A stretch of DNA of 64,000 bases from Cardiobacteriaceae bacterium TAE3-ERU3 (lineage in GTDB: Bacteria; Pseudomonadota; Gammaproteobacteria; Cardiobacteriales; Cardiobacteriaceae): contig JAHUUI010000003.1 in NCBI GenBank assembly GCA_019218315.1, positions 330,443 to 394,442 on the forward strand, written 5' to 3'. Below the pieces are notes generated by a model. The model saw only the letters and a list, made by a program, of their open reading frames with translations. It was not told where the DNA came from and ran no database searches. This document shows, piece by piece, positions 33,698 through 42,466 of this stretch. The position numbers were made by a program, and so were the translations under genes. Positions within the stretch are counted from its first letter, which is position 1. Each line of letters begins with the position of its first letter.

Positions 33698-33795
33698 TTC
33701 ACCCTGCTATCGCGCAAGGTGTGCGCATACTCTAACAATCAATGAATCTCAAAATCAAGTACAAACTGTTTTTTATATTCACATTAATAGGTTAT

Positions 33796-34710
33796 CTATG
33801 TTATGTCTGTAGGCGAGAAGCCATAAGTTGTGCGGAATACCCTGCTGAAATAGCCACTATCACGATAGCCGACATACCATGCGGTTTCTTGCAGGGTTTT
33901 GCCTTCATCGAGCAACAGGCGCATTGCTTCGCGCATACGCAGCTCGCGGACATAAGCGGCGATGGTGCTGCCGGTGCGCTGTTTGAACTGATGTTTGAGA
34001 TAACATTCATTAAGGCCAACCCGCACAGCAAGCGCACTGATGGTCAAATGGCCGTGGTATTCGCTGTGAATAATGTCAATCACATCATCGATTTTGTTGC
34101 TATTGCGGCACTGGTCAGCGGCAAACAATTCACCACACAGATTCAGATACAGGCTTTCGAGCCTGAGCCGGTCGAATAAGGTCGTAGCGGGCTGGGCGAT
34201 GATTTGCGCGGCCCGTGCCATGGCACGCGGATGACAGGTCAGCTGTGGCAAAGGCTCTAATGGCGCACTGCTACCGCGCTGCAACCATTTTGGCAAAGCA
34301 GATTGTTCGTGCCAGCGCTCAAGTAATACTGCGGGGAAATACAATGAGATGGCACGGTTACGGCTGTTGCGCTGCCATGATGCAGTGATGTCGCCCAAGT
34401 CACCACGGCAACACCAGATACTGCGATTGTGCACGTCGATATTTTTACCGACAGCGCTGCTATAGAAAGTGTAATCAGCTTCAACCGCAATGTGCAGGCT
34501 AAAATGACAGGAAAACGGGATAGCTGGTTCACGTGCCGCGTTACTGGTGTTGATATTAACGCGGCTGAGCAGAGCCCCGTTATCCATCAGATGGTGGTCA
34601 CCAAATCCCGACCAACCACGCAACAGTGGCTTGACAGTGGTGATGTTGGCGTCGGTTTGTTCGGTTTGCCAATGGGTCGGATCGTAGTGGTTATGTCGTT
34701 GACGGCTCAT
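33796..34710 (-). CDS. AraC-family regulator, PchR-like
   Basis: 304 residues. N-terminal ligand-sensing part of about 190 residues without a standard cupin motif; C-terminal double HTH (ISALAVRVGLNECYLKHQFKQ and TLQETAWYVGYRDSGYFSRVFRTTYGFSP). Layout and context match PchR/YbtA regulators that sense a ferric siderophore and activate its receptor. It lies downstream of the receptor/MFS genes with a terminator between, and has its own start with a Fur-like box at 34715-34733. Probably the activator of the receptor gene at 38.6 kb. Confidence 0.85.
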   Translation of the reverse strand: MSRQRHNHYDPTHWQTEQTDANITTVKPLLRGWSGFGDHHLMDNGALLSRVNINTSNAAREPAIPFSCHFSLHIAVEADYTFYSSAVGKNIDVHNRSIWCCRGDLGDITASWQRNSRNRAISLYFPAVLLERWHEQSALPKWLQRGSSAPLEPLPQLTCHPRAMARAAQIIAQPATTLFDRLRLESLYLNLCGELFAADQCRNSNKIDDVIDIIHSEYHGHLTISALAVRVGLNECYLKHQFKQRTGSTIAAYVRELRMREAMRLLLDEGKTLQETAWYVGYRDSGYFSRVFRTTYGFSPTDIT

Positions 34711-34714
34711 ATTT

Positions 34715-34733
34715 GCAGATGATAATCAATACA
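34715..34733. promoter_or_regulatory. candidate Fur box upstream of the AraC-type regulator
   Basis: Matches 13 of 19 positions of the Fur consensus, including the uninterrupted core ATGATAATCA, 5 bases before the regulator start codon. Suits an iron-repressed siderophore regulator. Confidence 0.45.
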
Positions 34734-34827
34734 CAAAATATTGTAGCGCAACGCCACTATTTTCTCACTGCATCAATATCCTCTACAGTCTAATTGCAGA
34801 AAAACGGCCACAGAGTAACCAAAAAAT

Positions 34828-34853
34828 AAAAACAAGAACAATGCCTTGTTTTT
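34828..34853 (-). terminator. terminator of the siderophore-uptake operon
   Basis: 9-bp stem AAAAACAAG / CTTGTTTTT with an 8-base loop; on the minus strand it is followed by a T-rich tail. It is nested inside an 11-bp outer inverted repeat, CAGAAAAACGG (34797-34807) / CCGTTTTTCTG (34865-34875). Confidence 0.7.
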
Positions 34854-34925
34854 ATGTGCTGTAACCGTTTTTCTGGAGTCCTACTATACTTTGTAGCGCT
34901 AAAACGTCACCCCATCAGCAGGATA

Positions 34926-35285
34926 TTACGCAAATGCCTCGAACAATTTTTCATATTGCGGATAGCGCGGTTCGTGCTGCGGGGAAACATCGAGTTGCTC
35001 GATATCATCCATTTGCCAATGGCCGGTAAATTCGCGGTGAATTCGGTCGATGTCGTGTTCGGATTCGAGAAAAATTTGCACGGCGCGTTCGTGATTGTCG
35101 CAATCCATAACCCCGATGAGGAACAGTTTGCCGTGCTCACGGCCAAGATACCAGACTTCGTGGCGCACGCCTTCACGTTGCAAGGCTGATTTGAGGGTTT
35201 GCGGGCAAACAGTCAGGTCATCTACCCACTGGCGAATAATGGTTTCGTCGCACGAAACAGGAATTTTGGCGGCACGGTAGTTCAT
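34926..35285 (-). CDS. small conserved protein (DUF6176-like)
   Basis: 119 residues, soluble, acidic, with EVWYLGREHGKLFLIGVMDCDN and a WQMDDIEQLD segment. The strand-helix pattern resembles a dimeric alpha-beta barrel; I recall such proteins under the name DUF6176 but cannot verify it. Its start overlaps the stop of the MFS gene by 4 bases, so it is the last gene of the siderophore-uptake operon. A cytoplasmic helper in siderophore handling is possible; no catalytic motif is visible. Confidence 0.65.
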   Translation of the reverse strand: MNYRAAKIPVSCDETIIRQWVDDLTVCPQTLKSALQREGVRHEVWYLGREHGKLFLIGVMDCDNHERAVQIFLESEHDIDRIHREFTGHWQMDDIEQLDVSPQHEPRYPQYEKLFEAFA

Positions 35286-36490
35286 GTTTGGCGTTCTCCT
35301 TTAATCAACAGGATGGCTATAAAGAAGGCGATGATGGAGATCACAATCGCGAGCAGGATGAGTGTGCGATAACCAAAAGCGGCGGCAAGGTTGAGTGCAA
35401 GTGCGGAGGCACCGAAGCCGACCAGCATATATACGCTGTATTGCACGGTGAAGATACTGCCGGGGCAATCGCTGGGCGCTGCGTTATCCATCATCAGCGT
35501 ACTGAGGGTTGCGACGACGCAAGGATAGACAATAAAAAACGCGGTCAATGCGAGGTAGGCGGTTATCGGCGTGACGTGATAGGTAAGCGGCAAGATAGCA
35601 ACCAGGCCAATAATTTGCACGATAGCAGTGGCCATAATCGCACGATGACGCGCTACGCCGGCAATGATACGACCAGAGGCAAGTGCGGCAATGACGCCTA
35701 CGATGGCACCATAGCCGTTCATGGCCAAACCGATGTCGGTCAACGCCCAACCGCCGTCAATCAGCATCGGCGTGAGAATACCGTTGGCAAGGCAAAATGC
35801 CATTGGCATGGTGATGAGTAACAGCAACCACAACCACTGCTTGCGCCATAACACGAGCTGGGCGATGCCAATTTGGCGGATGGTCGGGCGCACGATGGGT
35901 TGCTGTGCCTCCGGTTCACGAAAACAGGCAATTTGCAACCAGCACACGGTCGTCAGTGCGGCGAGGAAGTAAAACACGGTTGCCCAATCACTGACGCTGT
36001 AGATAAGCAAAACAAGCCCGCTGCCAATCAGGTTGCCAAGGAAGCCGCCGGCGGTCTGGATGCCGTTGACCATACCGTGCTGCCGGTGCGAGAACAAAAT
36101 AGTGGCGAGTGCGTCACCGGCGATATCCTGAGTTGCCGAACAGCAGACAAAAATAAATCCGGCGATGGCGATGAGGTGCATATCTTCATCGAGTGACAGT
36201 TGGCTGATCCACAGCAAGCAACAAACCATTAAACCTTGCATGAGCAACAGCCAGCTGCGGTAATGCCCGCGCCATGGCAAATTAAAGCGGTCAATCAGCG
36301 GCGCCCACAAAAACTTGAAAATCCACGGGAGACCAAGCAGGTAAATCCAGCTCAAATCAGCGAGATCCGCACCACGCTCGCGCATAATGGCGATCAAGGC
36401 GATGGAGAGAAACGCCATGCCGAGGCTTTGCGTGATGTAAATACTGGTAATAAGCAGCCAGTGCGCGCGAGGAGCTTTGTGCATGGTCAT
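35282..36490 (-). CDS. RhtX/FptX-type MFS siderophore importer
   Basis: 402 residues, 12 membrane segments, AmpG-related MFS branch. LGLPWIFKFLWAPLIDRF is the characteristic loop after helix 2, and CSATQDIAGDALA follows in helix 4, as in AmpG, RhtX and FptX. FptX and RhtX carry ferric siderophores across the inner membrane as single-component importers. Placed 2 bases after the TonB-dependent receptor and before the DUF6176-like gene, which favours a siderophore over a muropeptide substrate. Confidence 0.85.
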   Translation of the reverse strand: MTMHKAPRAHWLLITSIYITQSLGMAFLSIALIAIMRERGADLADLSWIYLLGLPWIFKFLWAPLIDRFNLPWRGHYRSWLLLMQGLMVCCLLWISQLSLDEDMHLIAIAGFIFVCCSATQDIAGDALATILFSHRQHGMVNGIQTAGGFLGNLIGSGLVLLIYSVSDWATVFYFLAALTTVCWLQIACFREPEAQQPIVRPTIRQIGIAQLVLWRKQWLWLLLLITMPMAFCLANGILTPMLIDGGWALTDIGLAMNGYGAIVGVIAALASGRIIAGVARHRAIMATAIVQIIGLVAILPLTYHVTPITAYLALTAFFIVYPCVVATLSTLMMDNAAPSDCPGSIFTVQYSVYMLVGFGASALALNLAAAFGYRTLILLAIVISIIAFFIAILLIKGERQT

Positions 36491-36492
36491 CT

Positions 36493-38646
36493 TCAGAAGT
36501 GATAGCGGAAGCCGACCCCGACGCTGCGGCCACTGTCCATTGCCCCCATTTTCGCGTCGCGTCCGGTGCCGCCATATTCTGCAGGCAAGGCCGGGAAGTA
36601 ATAGCCATGCGTTTCGCGGCGTTCGTCGAGCAGGTTATTGCCCCATACATAGAGGTCGAGGTTGGCATTTTCCACGCCAATACGCGCATTGACTTGATGG
36701 TGTGCTTTGAGATCAAGCTGATTTTCGATGGTCGCGGCGCGTTTATCGCTGTATTGATAGCTGATGAAGCCAACGAGGTTGCCGTTGCCCATGCCTAATG
36801 GCAATGCCATGGGTTGGCGGTATTCAGCGGCGAGCCCGCCCGACCATTTAGGAACATCAGGTACACGGTTGCCAATATCAATCGCCGGCTTGATGCTGTT
36901 TTGCGGTTTGCCGCTGATGCGTGCGTCAGTATAGGCAAGGTTGCCGTGCAAGGTCAGGGTGTCGACTGGCTGCCAGCTCAGCGCGAGTTCCATGCCTTTG
37001 CTTTTGGTGTCGTAGTTTTCGGTGATGTTGGCGTAGGATACGGTCGGATCAGGGGTGACGAAAACATGGTCGTTTTTGGTGCGGTTATAGAACAACGCAG
37101 CACTCGCTTGAATGCGCTGATCAGGGAAGTCGCTTTTCACACCCCACTCAAAGCTATCCACCGTTGCTGGCTTATACGCTGCCGCGGGCTTACCGCTGAC
37201 GATACCGGTATCCCAGTCGCTGAAGCCGCCGGGTTTGTAACCGTGGGCATAAGTGGCATAGGTGTGTACGTCATCGGTTAAGGCATAGTTCAATGCCACG
37301 CGACCGGTGAGGAAGTTATCCCTGAGCTTCTGTGCGTCATGCTGCGTAGTGGCACCCGGAACCGCGTAACCGGCGTTTGGCGTCCAGTCCGCCTGGTAGT
37401 CGAGGTTATTCCATGTATAGCGCAGGCCGGTGGTGACATCGAGGCGCTCAGTGAGCGGATAAGTCGCCTCACCGAAGACGGCAAAGCTGTCTGTGGTGTA
37501 ATGGCGATTGAGTTCGGCAAAAAACGGGTTATAACTGCCCAGCGGATTGTCGTCATAAAGGCCGTGGTAATGGCTCAAGCGCTTGCTGTGATAATAGTTT
37601 GCGCCGAGCAGCCAGAAAAATGGCGCATCTTCGTTCGAGCCAAGATGGAATTCCTGAAACCACTGCGTCATGTCACTGTCCAAAACGTTTTTTGAACGGT
37701 AGTCCTTGCCGTAAATATGCTCGGAAAGTGTTTTACTGAAATTCGGTGCAATGACCTGATTGCTAAAGTCCCCCCAGCCAGTCGTGCTTTGCAAGTGGAA
37801 TTGCTGCCAATCATGGCGCCAATTAAGCGAAGCGTTGCTGTGCGTGGCACTGCTATCAACATCACCGGGCTGCAGTTTAGTCACAGCATTGCCGTCAAGC
37901 AGGGAAAAGACGGCGGCAGAATCCCGCTGGCGATCGTGTTCTGCACTAAATAATACGTCATCACGTTCGCCCTGCCAGCGCAATGATGCGCGGCCAAACA
38001 AAGTATTCGGCTCACTGACAGGTTTACCGGTGAGGCTATTGTGATAAGCGTGGTCATTGTGGGTATAACGCAGGGCAACACGGCCAGCAAGGTTATCGCT
38101 CAAGTCATCATTGATTACGGCTTCACCAAGGTAATGCCCTTCCGTACCGATTTCTGCACCGATGTGCCCTTCAAAGCCCGCATGTGGTTTGTTTGGCGTG
38201 ATGTTGATCACGCCAGCATCACTGTTGCGCCCGTAGAGCGTACCCTGCGGCCCTTTGAGTACCTCAACCTGGGCAATATCCACGGTCGAAGTTGCTGCTT
38301 TGTACTGTGGCAAGGGTACACCGTGTTCGTAGAGGATCACCGATGTATCATCAAGGCTGACCTGATTGAACGGGCCAACACCACGAATTTTGATCGCCGT
38401 CTGCCACGGCGCACCGGATGCATTTGGTTCAACGCCGGGCGTTTGCCAAAGCAGCTCGTCGAGCTGACCACGATATTGATCTTCCAACTGTCGCTCGGAA
38501 ATGCTGTTTACAGTAAACGGTACATCGAGCAACGGTTCAGCAGTGTGCCGCGCTGTCACTGTAATTGGATTAAGCACGATGTTTTCCTCGGCTTGTGCGG
38601 ATAAAACTGTACTGACAGCGATAAATAACACATTACGAGCAAACAT
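36493..38646 (-). CDS. TonB-dependent siderophore receptor
   Basis: 717 residues. Short signal peptide (cleavage after LSAQA, residue 19), TonB-box-like NPITVTAR, plug domain with VEVLKGPQGTLYGRNSDAGVINI, and a 22-strand barrel ending in VGFRYHF with terminal Phe. Overall it resembles receptors for phenolate-thiazoline siderophores (FyuA/FptA type) more than haem or cobalamin receptors. No siderophore biosynthesis genes are near, so a siderophore made elsewhere in the genome or by neighbouring bacteria is expected. First gene of the operon with the MFS importer; starts 102 bases beyond arfA. Confidence 0.9.
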   Translation of the reverse strand: MFARNVLFIAVSTVLSAQAEENIVLNPITVTARHTAEPLLDVPFTVNSISERQLEDQYRGQLDELLWQTPGVEPNASGAPWQTAIKIRGVGPFNQVSLDDTSVILYEHGVPLPQYKAATSTVDIAQVEVLKGPQGTLYGRNSDAGVINITPNKPHAGFEGHIGAEIGTEGHYLGEAVINDDLSDNLAGRVALRYTHNDHAYHNSLTGKPVSEPNTLFGRASLRWQGERDDVLFSAEHDRQRDSAAVFSLLDGNAVTKLQPGDVDSSATHSNASLNWRHDWQQFHLQSTTGWGDFSNQVIAPNFSKTLSEHIYGKDYRSKNVLDSDMTQWFQEFHLGSNEDAPFFWLLGANYYHSKRLSHYHGLYDDNPLGSYNPFFAELNRHYTTDSFAVFGEATYPLTERLDVTTGLRYTWNNLDYQADWTPNAGYAVPGATTQHDAQKLRDNFLTGRVALNYALTDDVHTYATYAHGYKPGGFSDWDTGIVSGKPAAAYKPATVDSFEWGVKSDFPDQRIQASAALFYNRTKNDHVFVTPDPTVSYANITENYDTKSKGMELALSWQPVDTLTLHGNLAYTDARISGKPQNSIKPAIDIGNRVPDVPKWSGGLAAEYRQPMALPLGMGNGNLVGFISYQYSDKRAATIENQLDLKAHHQVNARIGVENANLDLYVWGNNLLDERRETHGYYFPALPAEYGGTGRDAKMGAMDSGRSVGVGFRYHF

Positions 38647-38747
38647 CGAGCACCTCCAAAAAATGAAAACACTTATTGTTCCATCTCATGACCATGAATT
38701 TTGGGAAAAGGATTGGACAATCGGGAATTTTTTGCGTGTAAGCCTAT

Positions 38748-38900
38748 TCAAGCAGGCAATAAAAAAGCGCCTTCGTGGCGCTTGTGGTTCAGGTGTTTGG
38801 CTTTGCGGCTGTATGCCCCTTTGCCCTTCTTGGGTTTAACGACCTGTTTGCGGTATTTGCCGCTGTGTAACAGGTCGCGATTGAGTTGATTTCTGGTCAT
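38748..38900 (-). CDS. arfA: alternative ribosome-rescue factor A
   Basis: 50 codons from ATG 38900 with AGGAGC upstream. The sequence carries the ArfA signature: an N-terminal helix (LNRDLLHSGKYRKQVV) then KPKKGKGAYSRKAKH. ArfA enters stalled ribosomes lacking a stop codon and recruits RF2, as backup to tmRNA. An intrinsic terminator sits within codons 40-46, before the TGA, so most transcripts should lack a stop codon and the protein should accumulate only when trans-translation fails. This is the known arfA control logic. Functional truncated product would end near residue 45. Confidence 0.88.
   Translation of the reverse strand: MTRNQLNRDLLHSGKYRKQVVKPKKGKGAYSRKAKHLNHKRHEGAFLLPA
38761..38783 (-). 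terminator. terminator inside the arfA reading frame
   Basis: Stem AAGCGCC / GGCGCTT with loop ACGAA followed by TTTT (T6 counting the stem end), positioned 11 bases before the arfA stop codon. Produces a non-stop mRNA. Confidence 0.82.
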
Positions 38901-38967
38901 TCAATGCTCCTGTTCGTTCAATAATGGCCAGTCACTACGGCTGGCTGCCGCGCATCATAGCACAGAA

Positions 38968-39522
38968 TTATGCCTTTTCTGTGGCAAAGCAACCATATAC
39001 GGCATGATCAACTACCCGCCCCTCTGATAACGCTTCAGCGCGGGTGATGATGCCTTCGAGTGTCATACCAAGGCGTTCGGCAACCGCGCGGCTTGCCTGA
39101 TTTTCGGCGGCGGCTGAAAGCTGGAATTTTTTCAGGCCGTAGTGGTTAAATGCCCAATCGCGCAAGGTCGCCACTGCATGGGTCGCAATGCCTTTACCAC
39201 GATATTCACGGCTCAGCCAGTAGCCAACTTCAGCGACGCCCCGCTGATGGTCGATGGTATTCAGGCTAACGTTGCCAACAACTTTCCCCTGATAAATCAT
39301 CGCACAGGTCAGGCTTTTGCCATCGGCATAATCGTGCAATGAACGGCGCACAAAGTCTTTAAAAAACTGTTCGTCCTTTGCCTTATCCGGCCATGCCAGC
39401 CACTGGCGCAAATCATCGCGTTCACTATCCACAATACGCCAATAATCCTTGGCAAATTCTGGCTGTACCAGTGCCAACTTGAGTTCAGGCATATCCGTAG
39501 CACCTGCTTCAAAAAGCATCAT
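38968..39522 (-). CDS. GNAT acetyltransferase, RimJ/RimL type
   Basis: 184 residues. GNAT fold with acetyl-CoA loop SREYRGKGIATHAV and C-terminal KFQLSAAAENQASRAVAERLGM, typical of RimJ/RimL ribosomal-protein N-terminal acetyltransferases; the YWLSREYRG motif agrees. AAGGA precedes two adjacent ATGs (39522, 39519); either may be used. 9 bases after the TonB-C-domain gene, so likely co-transcribed with it. The specific acceptor protein is unknown. Confidence 0.85.
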   Translation of the reverse strand: MMLFEAGATDMPELKLALVQPEFAKDYWRIVDSERDDLRQWLAWPDKAKDEQFFKDFVRRSLHDYADGKSLTCAMIYQGKVVGNVSLNTIDHQRGVAEVGYWLSREYRGKGIATHAVATLRDWAFNHYGLKKFQLSAAAENQASRAVAERLGMTLEGIITRAEALSEGRVVDHAVYGCFATEKA

Positions 39523-39531
39523 ATATTTTCC

Positions 39532-39888
39532 TTATTCGACACGAAATTCAATCGGCACGATTGCTTTTGAACGTACTGGTTTGCCATCAGCCAGCCCCGC
39601 CTTGAAGCGCATTTTTTTCGTATTGCGCAAGACGTAGCGGTCTATTTCCCGGTTACCGGATGATTCAATAATCTCAGTTGTTTGCGGTACGCCGTCTGCA
39701 TCCATAATAATTTCGACTTTGGCTTTGAATATATCGCCGGCATTTGCATAGCGCTGCGCACGTTGCGGCATCGTCCACTCAGGTTGAGAAAGTAGCTCAG
39801 GCGGCGTCAGTACCGGTTTTGCTGGCGCACAGGCCAATACGGCAAATATTGCCATAATAGGTAGTAAAAATAAGCGTATTTGTTTCAT
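39532..39888 (-). CDS. lipoprotein with TonB C-terminal-like domain
   Basis: 118 residues from ATG 39888 (MKQIRLFLLPIMAIF); an upstream in-frame ATG at 39921 lies in the terminator and is not preferred. Signal peptide with lipobox VLAC, then a Pro-rich linker and a TonB-C-like domain (KAKVEIIMDADGVPQTTEIIESSGNREIDRYVLRNTKKMRFKAG...PIEFRVE), a family form seen in standalone energy-transducer-like proteins. No N-terminal inner-membrane anchor for ExbB/D coupling, so it is not a normal TonB. Membrane-attached periplasmic protein of unknown role. Confidence 0.8.
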   Translation of the reverse strand: MKQIRLFLLPIMAIFAVLACAPAKPVLTPPELLSQPEWTMPQRAQRYANAGDIFKAKVEIIMDADGVPQTTEIIESSGNREIDRYVLRNTKKMRFKAGLADGKPVRSKAIVPIEFRVE

Positions 39889-39902
39889 GGTGATCCTCCA
39901 AT

Positions 39903-39932
39903 AAAAAAGCCGATCATTCACGATGATCGGCT
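39903..39932 (-). terminator. terminator of the opp core operon
   Basis: Stem GCCGATCAT / ATGATCGGC with a 5-base loop, ending in T6 on the minus strand, 22 bases beyond the oppDF stop. Confidence 0.85.
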
Positions 39933-39953
39933 CACAATCAATCCTAAACCATA

Positions 39954-41558
39954 TTACAAGTCAAATGCTGCATTGATCAGCGTTTGCGTGTATTCGGTTT
40001 GTGGATGATAGAAGATTTGCTGCGCACTACCGCGCTCCATCACTTTACCTTTTTGCATGACGATCACTTCGTCACTCATCGCGCGCACGACGGATAAATC
40101 GTGGCTGATAAAGATATAGGACAAATCAAACTTCTTCTGCAAGTTTCGCAAAAGCTCGACCACTTTGACTTGAATTGAGCGGTCAAGTGCCGAAGTTGGC
40201 TCATCGAGCAGAACAAATTTGGGTTCTAGGATGACCGCACGCGCAATCGCAATTCGCTGACGCTGACCACCAGAAAATTCGTGTGGATAGCGGTTGATCA
40301 TCAGCGGGCTGAGCGAGACCTCTTCCATCATCGCCGCCACTTTCGCGACGCGGTCTTTCTTGCTTAGCTGCGGCTGATGCACTTGCAAGCCTTCACCGAT
40401 GATTTCGCCGATGGTCATGCGCGGCGACAGCGAACCAAACGGATCCTGGAAAACGATCTGGCGATCCGCTTTGAGTTTTTGACTCTGCTTGTCGTGTGCT
40501 GTAGTGAGCTTCTGCCCTTCAAAGATGATTTCACCTTCATAAGGCAGCATCTGCATGATCGCCTTACCAAGCGTCGATTTACCCGAGCCAGATTCACCAA
40601 CGATGCCGAGCGTCTGCCCTTTTTGCAGGCTCAGGGAAATATCGTCAACCGCTTTGAACGTCTTGCGCGGCTGACCAAAGAAGCTGCGCTCGATCACGAA
40701 CTCGACGGTGACGTTATTTGCTTCAAGCAAGACTGGTGCATCAGCAGATACCGGCTCTTTCAAGCCTTTTGGCGTCGCATCAAGCAGCATTTTGGTGTAT
40801 TCATGCTGTGGGTTATTGAAAATTTCCTTGATATCGCCCTGCTCGACTATCTCACCTTGGCGCATCACACAGACTTTTTCTGCATAGTGCTCAGCAAGGC
40901 CGAGGTCGTGGGTGATAAAGATAATTGCCATTCCCATCTCACGCTGCAAATCGTGTAGCAAGTCGAGAATTTCTGCCTGAATGGTAACGTCAAGTGCGGT
41001 AGTTGGTTCATCAGCAATCAGCAGATCAGGCTCGTTAATCAGGGCCATTGCGATCATGATGCGCTGCAACTGACCACCGGAAAACTCATGCGGATACGCT
41101 TTCATTCGGCGATCAGGCTGATCAATACCGACCTTACCGAGTAAGGTTATCGCGCGCTGGCGAACTTCGCTTTTTGGCGTGTTCGGGTAATGCGCAAGAA
41201 TTGCTTCACCAAGCTGACGACCGATGTGCATAAATGGGTTAAGTGAGGTCATCGGCTCTTGGAAAATCATCCCAATACGGTTACCACGCACACGGCGCAG
41301 TTCTTTTTCAGGCGCATCAAGCAGTGATTTGCCTTCATAAGTAATGGTTGAGTCTGCACCATATTCAGTGATGTTGTCCGGTAACAGGCGCACAACTGCC
41401 ATCGCAGTGACAGACTTTCCTGAGCCAGACTCTCCAACCAGTGCCAACGTTTGTCCTTTTTCAACGACAAAGCTGGTGCCTTTAACCGCATTCACGGTTT
41501 CATGATTGAGCGCGAAATCGACTTTGAGATTATCTACGCGTAATAAAATATCATTCAT
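39954..41558 (-). CDS. oligopeptide ABC transporter, fused OppD-OppF ATPase
   Basis: 534 residues with two complete ABC domains. First: Walker A GESGSGKS (42-49), signature [20 protein letters not shown]. Second (from about residue 280): [34 protein letters not shown]. Same double-ATPase design as YejF. It serves the OppB/OppC pair directly upstream on the same strand. Imports peptides with the help of binding proteins; four OppA-like genes lie divergently beyond oppB. 12 bases after oppC. Confidence 0.93.
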   Translation of the reverse strand: MNDILLRVDNLKVDFALNHETVNAVKGTSFVVEKGQTLALVGESGSGKSVTAMAVVRLLPDNITEYGADSTITYEGKSLLDAPEKELRRVRGNRIGMIFQEPMTSLNPFMHIGRQLGEAILAHYPNTPKSEVRQRAITLLGKVGIDQPDRRMKAYPHEFSGGQLQRIMIAMALINEPDLLIADEPTTALDVTIQAEILDLLHDLQREMGMAIIFITHDLGLAEHYAEKVCVMRQGEIVEQGDIKEIFNNPQHEYTKMLLDATPKGLKEPVSADAPVLLEANNVTVEFVIERSFFGQPRKTFKAVDDISLSLQKGQTLGIVGESGSGKSTLGKAIMQMLPYEGEIIFEGQKLTTAHDKQSQKLKADRQIVFQDPFGSLSPRMTIGEIIGEGLQVHQPQLSKKDRVAKVAAMMEEVSLSPLMINRYPHEFSGGQRQRIAIARAVILEPKFVLLDEPTSALDRSIQVKVVELLRNLQKKFDLSYIFISHDLSVVRAMSDEVIVMQKGKVMERGSAQQIFYHPQTEYTQTLINAAFDL

Positions 41559-41570
41559 AATGGCTATTCC

Positions 41571-42464
41571 TTAGCGGTCTCTCGGGTCGAGGGCATCGCG
41601 CAGCCCATCGCCGATAAAGTTAAAGCAGAACAGAATCAAAGCAAGGAAAATTGCCGGGAAAATCAGCGTCCACGGGGTGCTTTCCATTTGCTTCGCACCT
41701 TCTGAAATCAGCACACCCAAGCTCGTCATTGGCTCTTGCACACCAAGGCCAAGGAAGCTCAAGAAGCTTTCAGTGAGGATAACGACAGGAATGGTCAACG
41801 TGACGTAAACAATCACCGTACCCAACGTATTGGGGATGATGTGGCGGCGAATGATCGCACCATTGGATACACCCATCGCCTCAGCGGCAACGACGAACTC
41901 CTTATGGCGCAGCGATAACGCCTGACCGCGCACAATTCGCGCCATGGTCAGCCATTCAATCGCACCGATTGCAGCAAACATCAAGAAGATATTGCGCCCG
42001 AAGAACACCATCAGCAGGATGACGAAGAACATGAACGGCATGGAGTACATGACGTCGACAAAGCGCATCATGACGTTATCAACCCGTCCACCAGTGAAGC
42101 CGGCAATCGCGCCATACGTCACACCGATCAGCAAGCTAACTGTAGTCGCCGCGAGGCCGACCAATAGCGAGATACGAATACCGTACATGGTGCGCACAAA
42201 CAAATCGCGACCATTGCCATCGGTACCGAACCAATGTCCGTTTTCGATGCTTGGCGGCATTTGATAATAATCCCAAAAGATTTCATCAATAGCGAACGGG
42301 CGAATCATTGGCCCAAAAATTGCCATCAAGGTAATTAGAATAAGAAGAATCAGTGACGTCATCGCGGCCTTGTTTGCACGCAAGCGACGCCATGCGCTTT
42401 GCCATAGGCTTTGGCCTTTTGGCGCTTGAACGATCTCAGCCGTTTTTGCAGCATTAATGGTCAT
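41571..42464 (-). CDS. oppC: oligopeptide ABC transporter permease OppC
   Basis: 297 residues from ATG 42464, two bases after the oppB stop. Inner-membrane permease with N-terminal OppC_N helix (WQSAWRRLRANKAAMTSLIL) and EAA loop VVAAEAMGVSNGAIIRRHIIPNTLG. GTDGNGRDLFVRTMYGIRISLLVG is the OppC/DppC signature. Pairs with OppB. Confidence 0.93.
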   Translation of the reverse strand: MTINAAKTAEIVQAPKGQSLWQSAWRRLRANKAAMTSLILLILITLMAIFGPMIRPFAIDEIFWDYYQMPPSIENGHWFGTDGNGRDLFVRTMYGIRISLLVGLAATTVSLLIGVTYGAIAGFTGGRVDNVMMRFVDVMYSMPFMFFVILLMVFFGRNIFLMFAAIGAIEWLTMARIVRGQALSLRHKEFVVAAEAMGVSNGAIIRRHIIPNTLGTVIVYVTLTIPVVILTESFLSFLGLGVQEPMTSLGVLISEGAKQMESTPWTLIFPAIFLALILFCFNFIGDGLRDALDPRDR

Positions 42465-42466
42465 GC

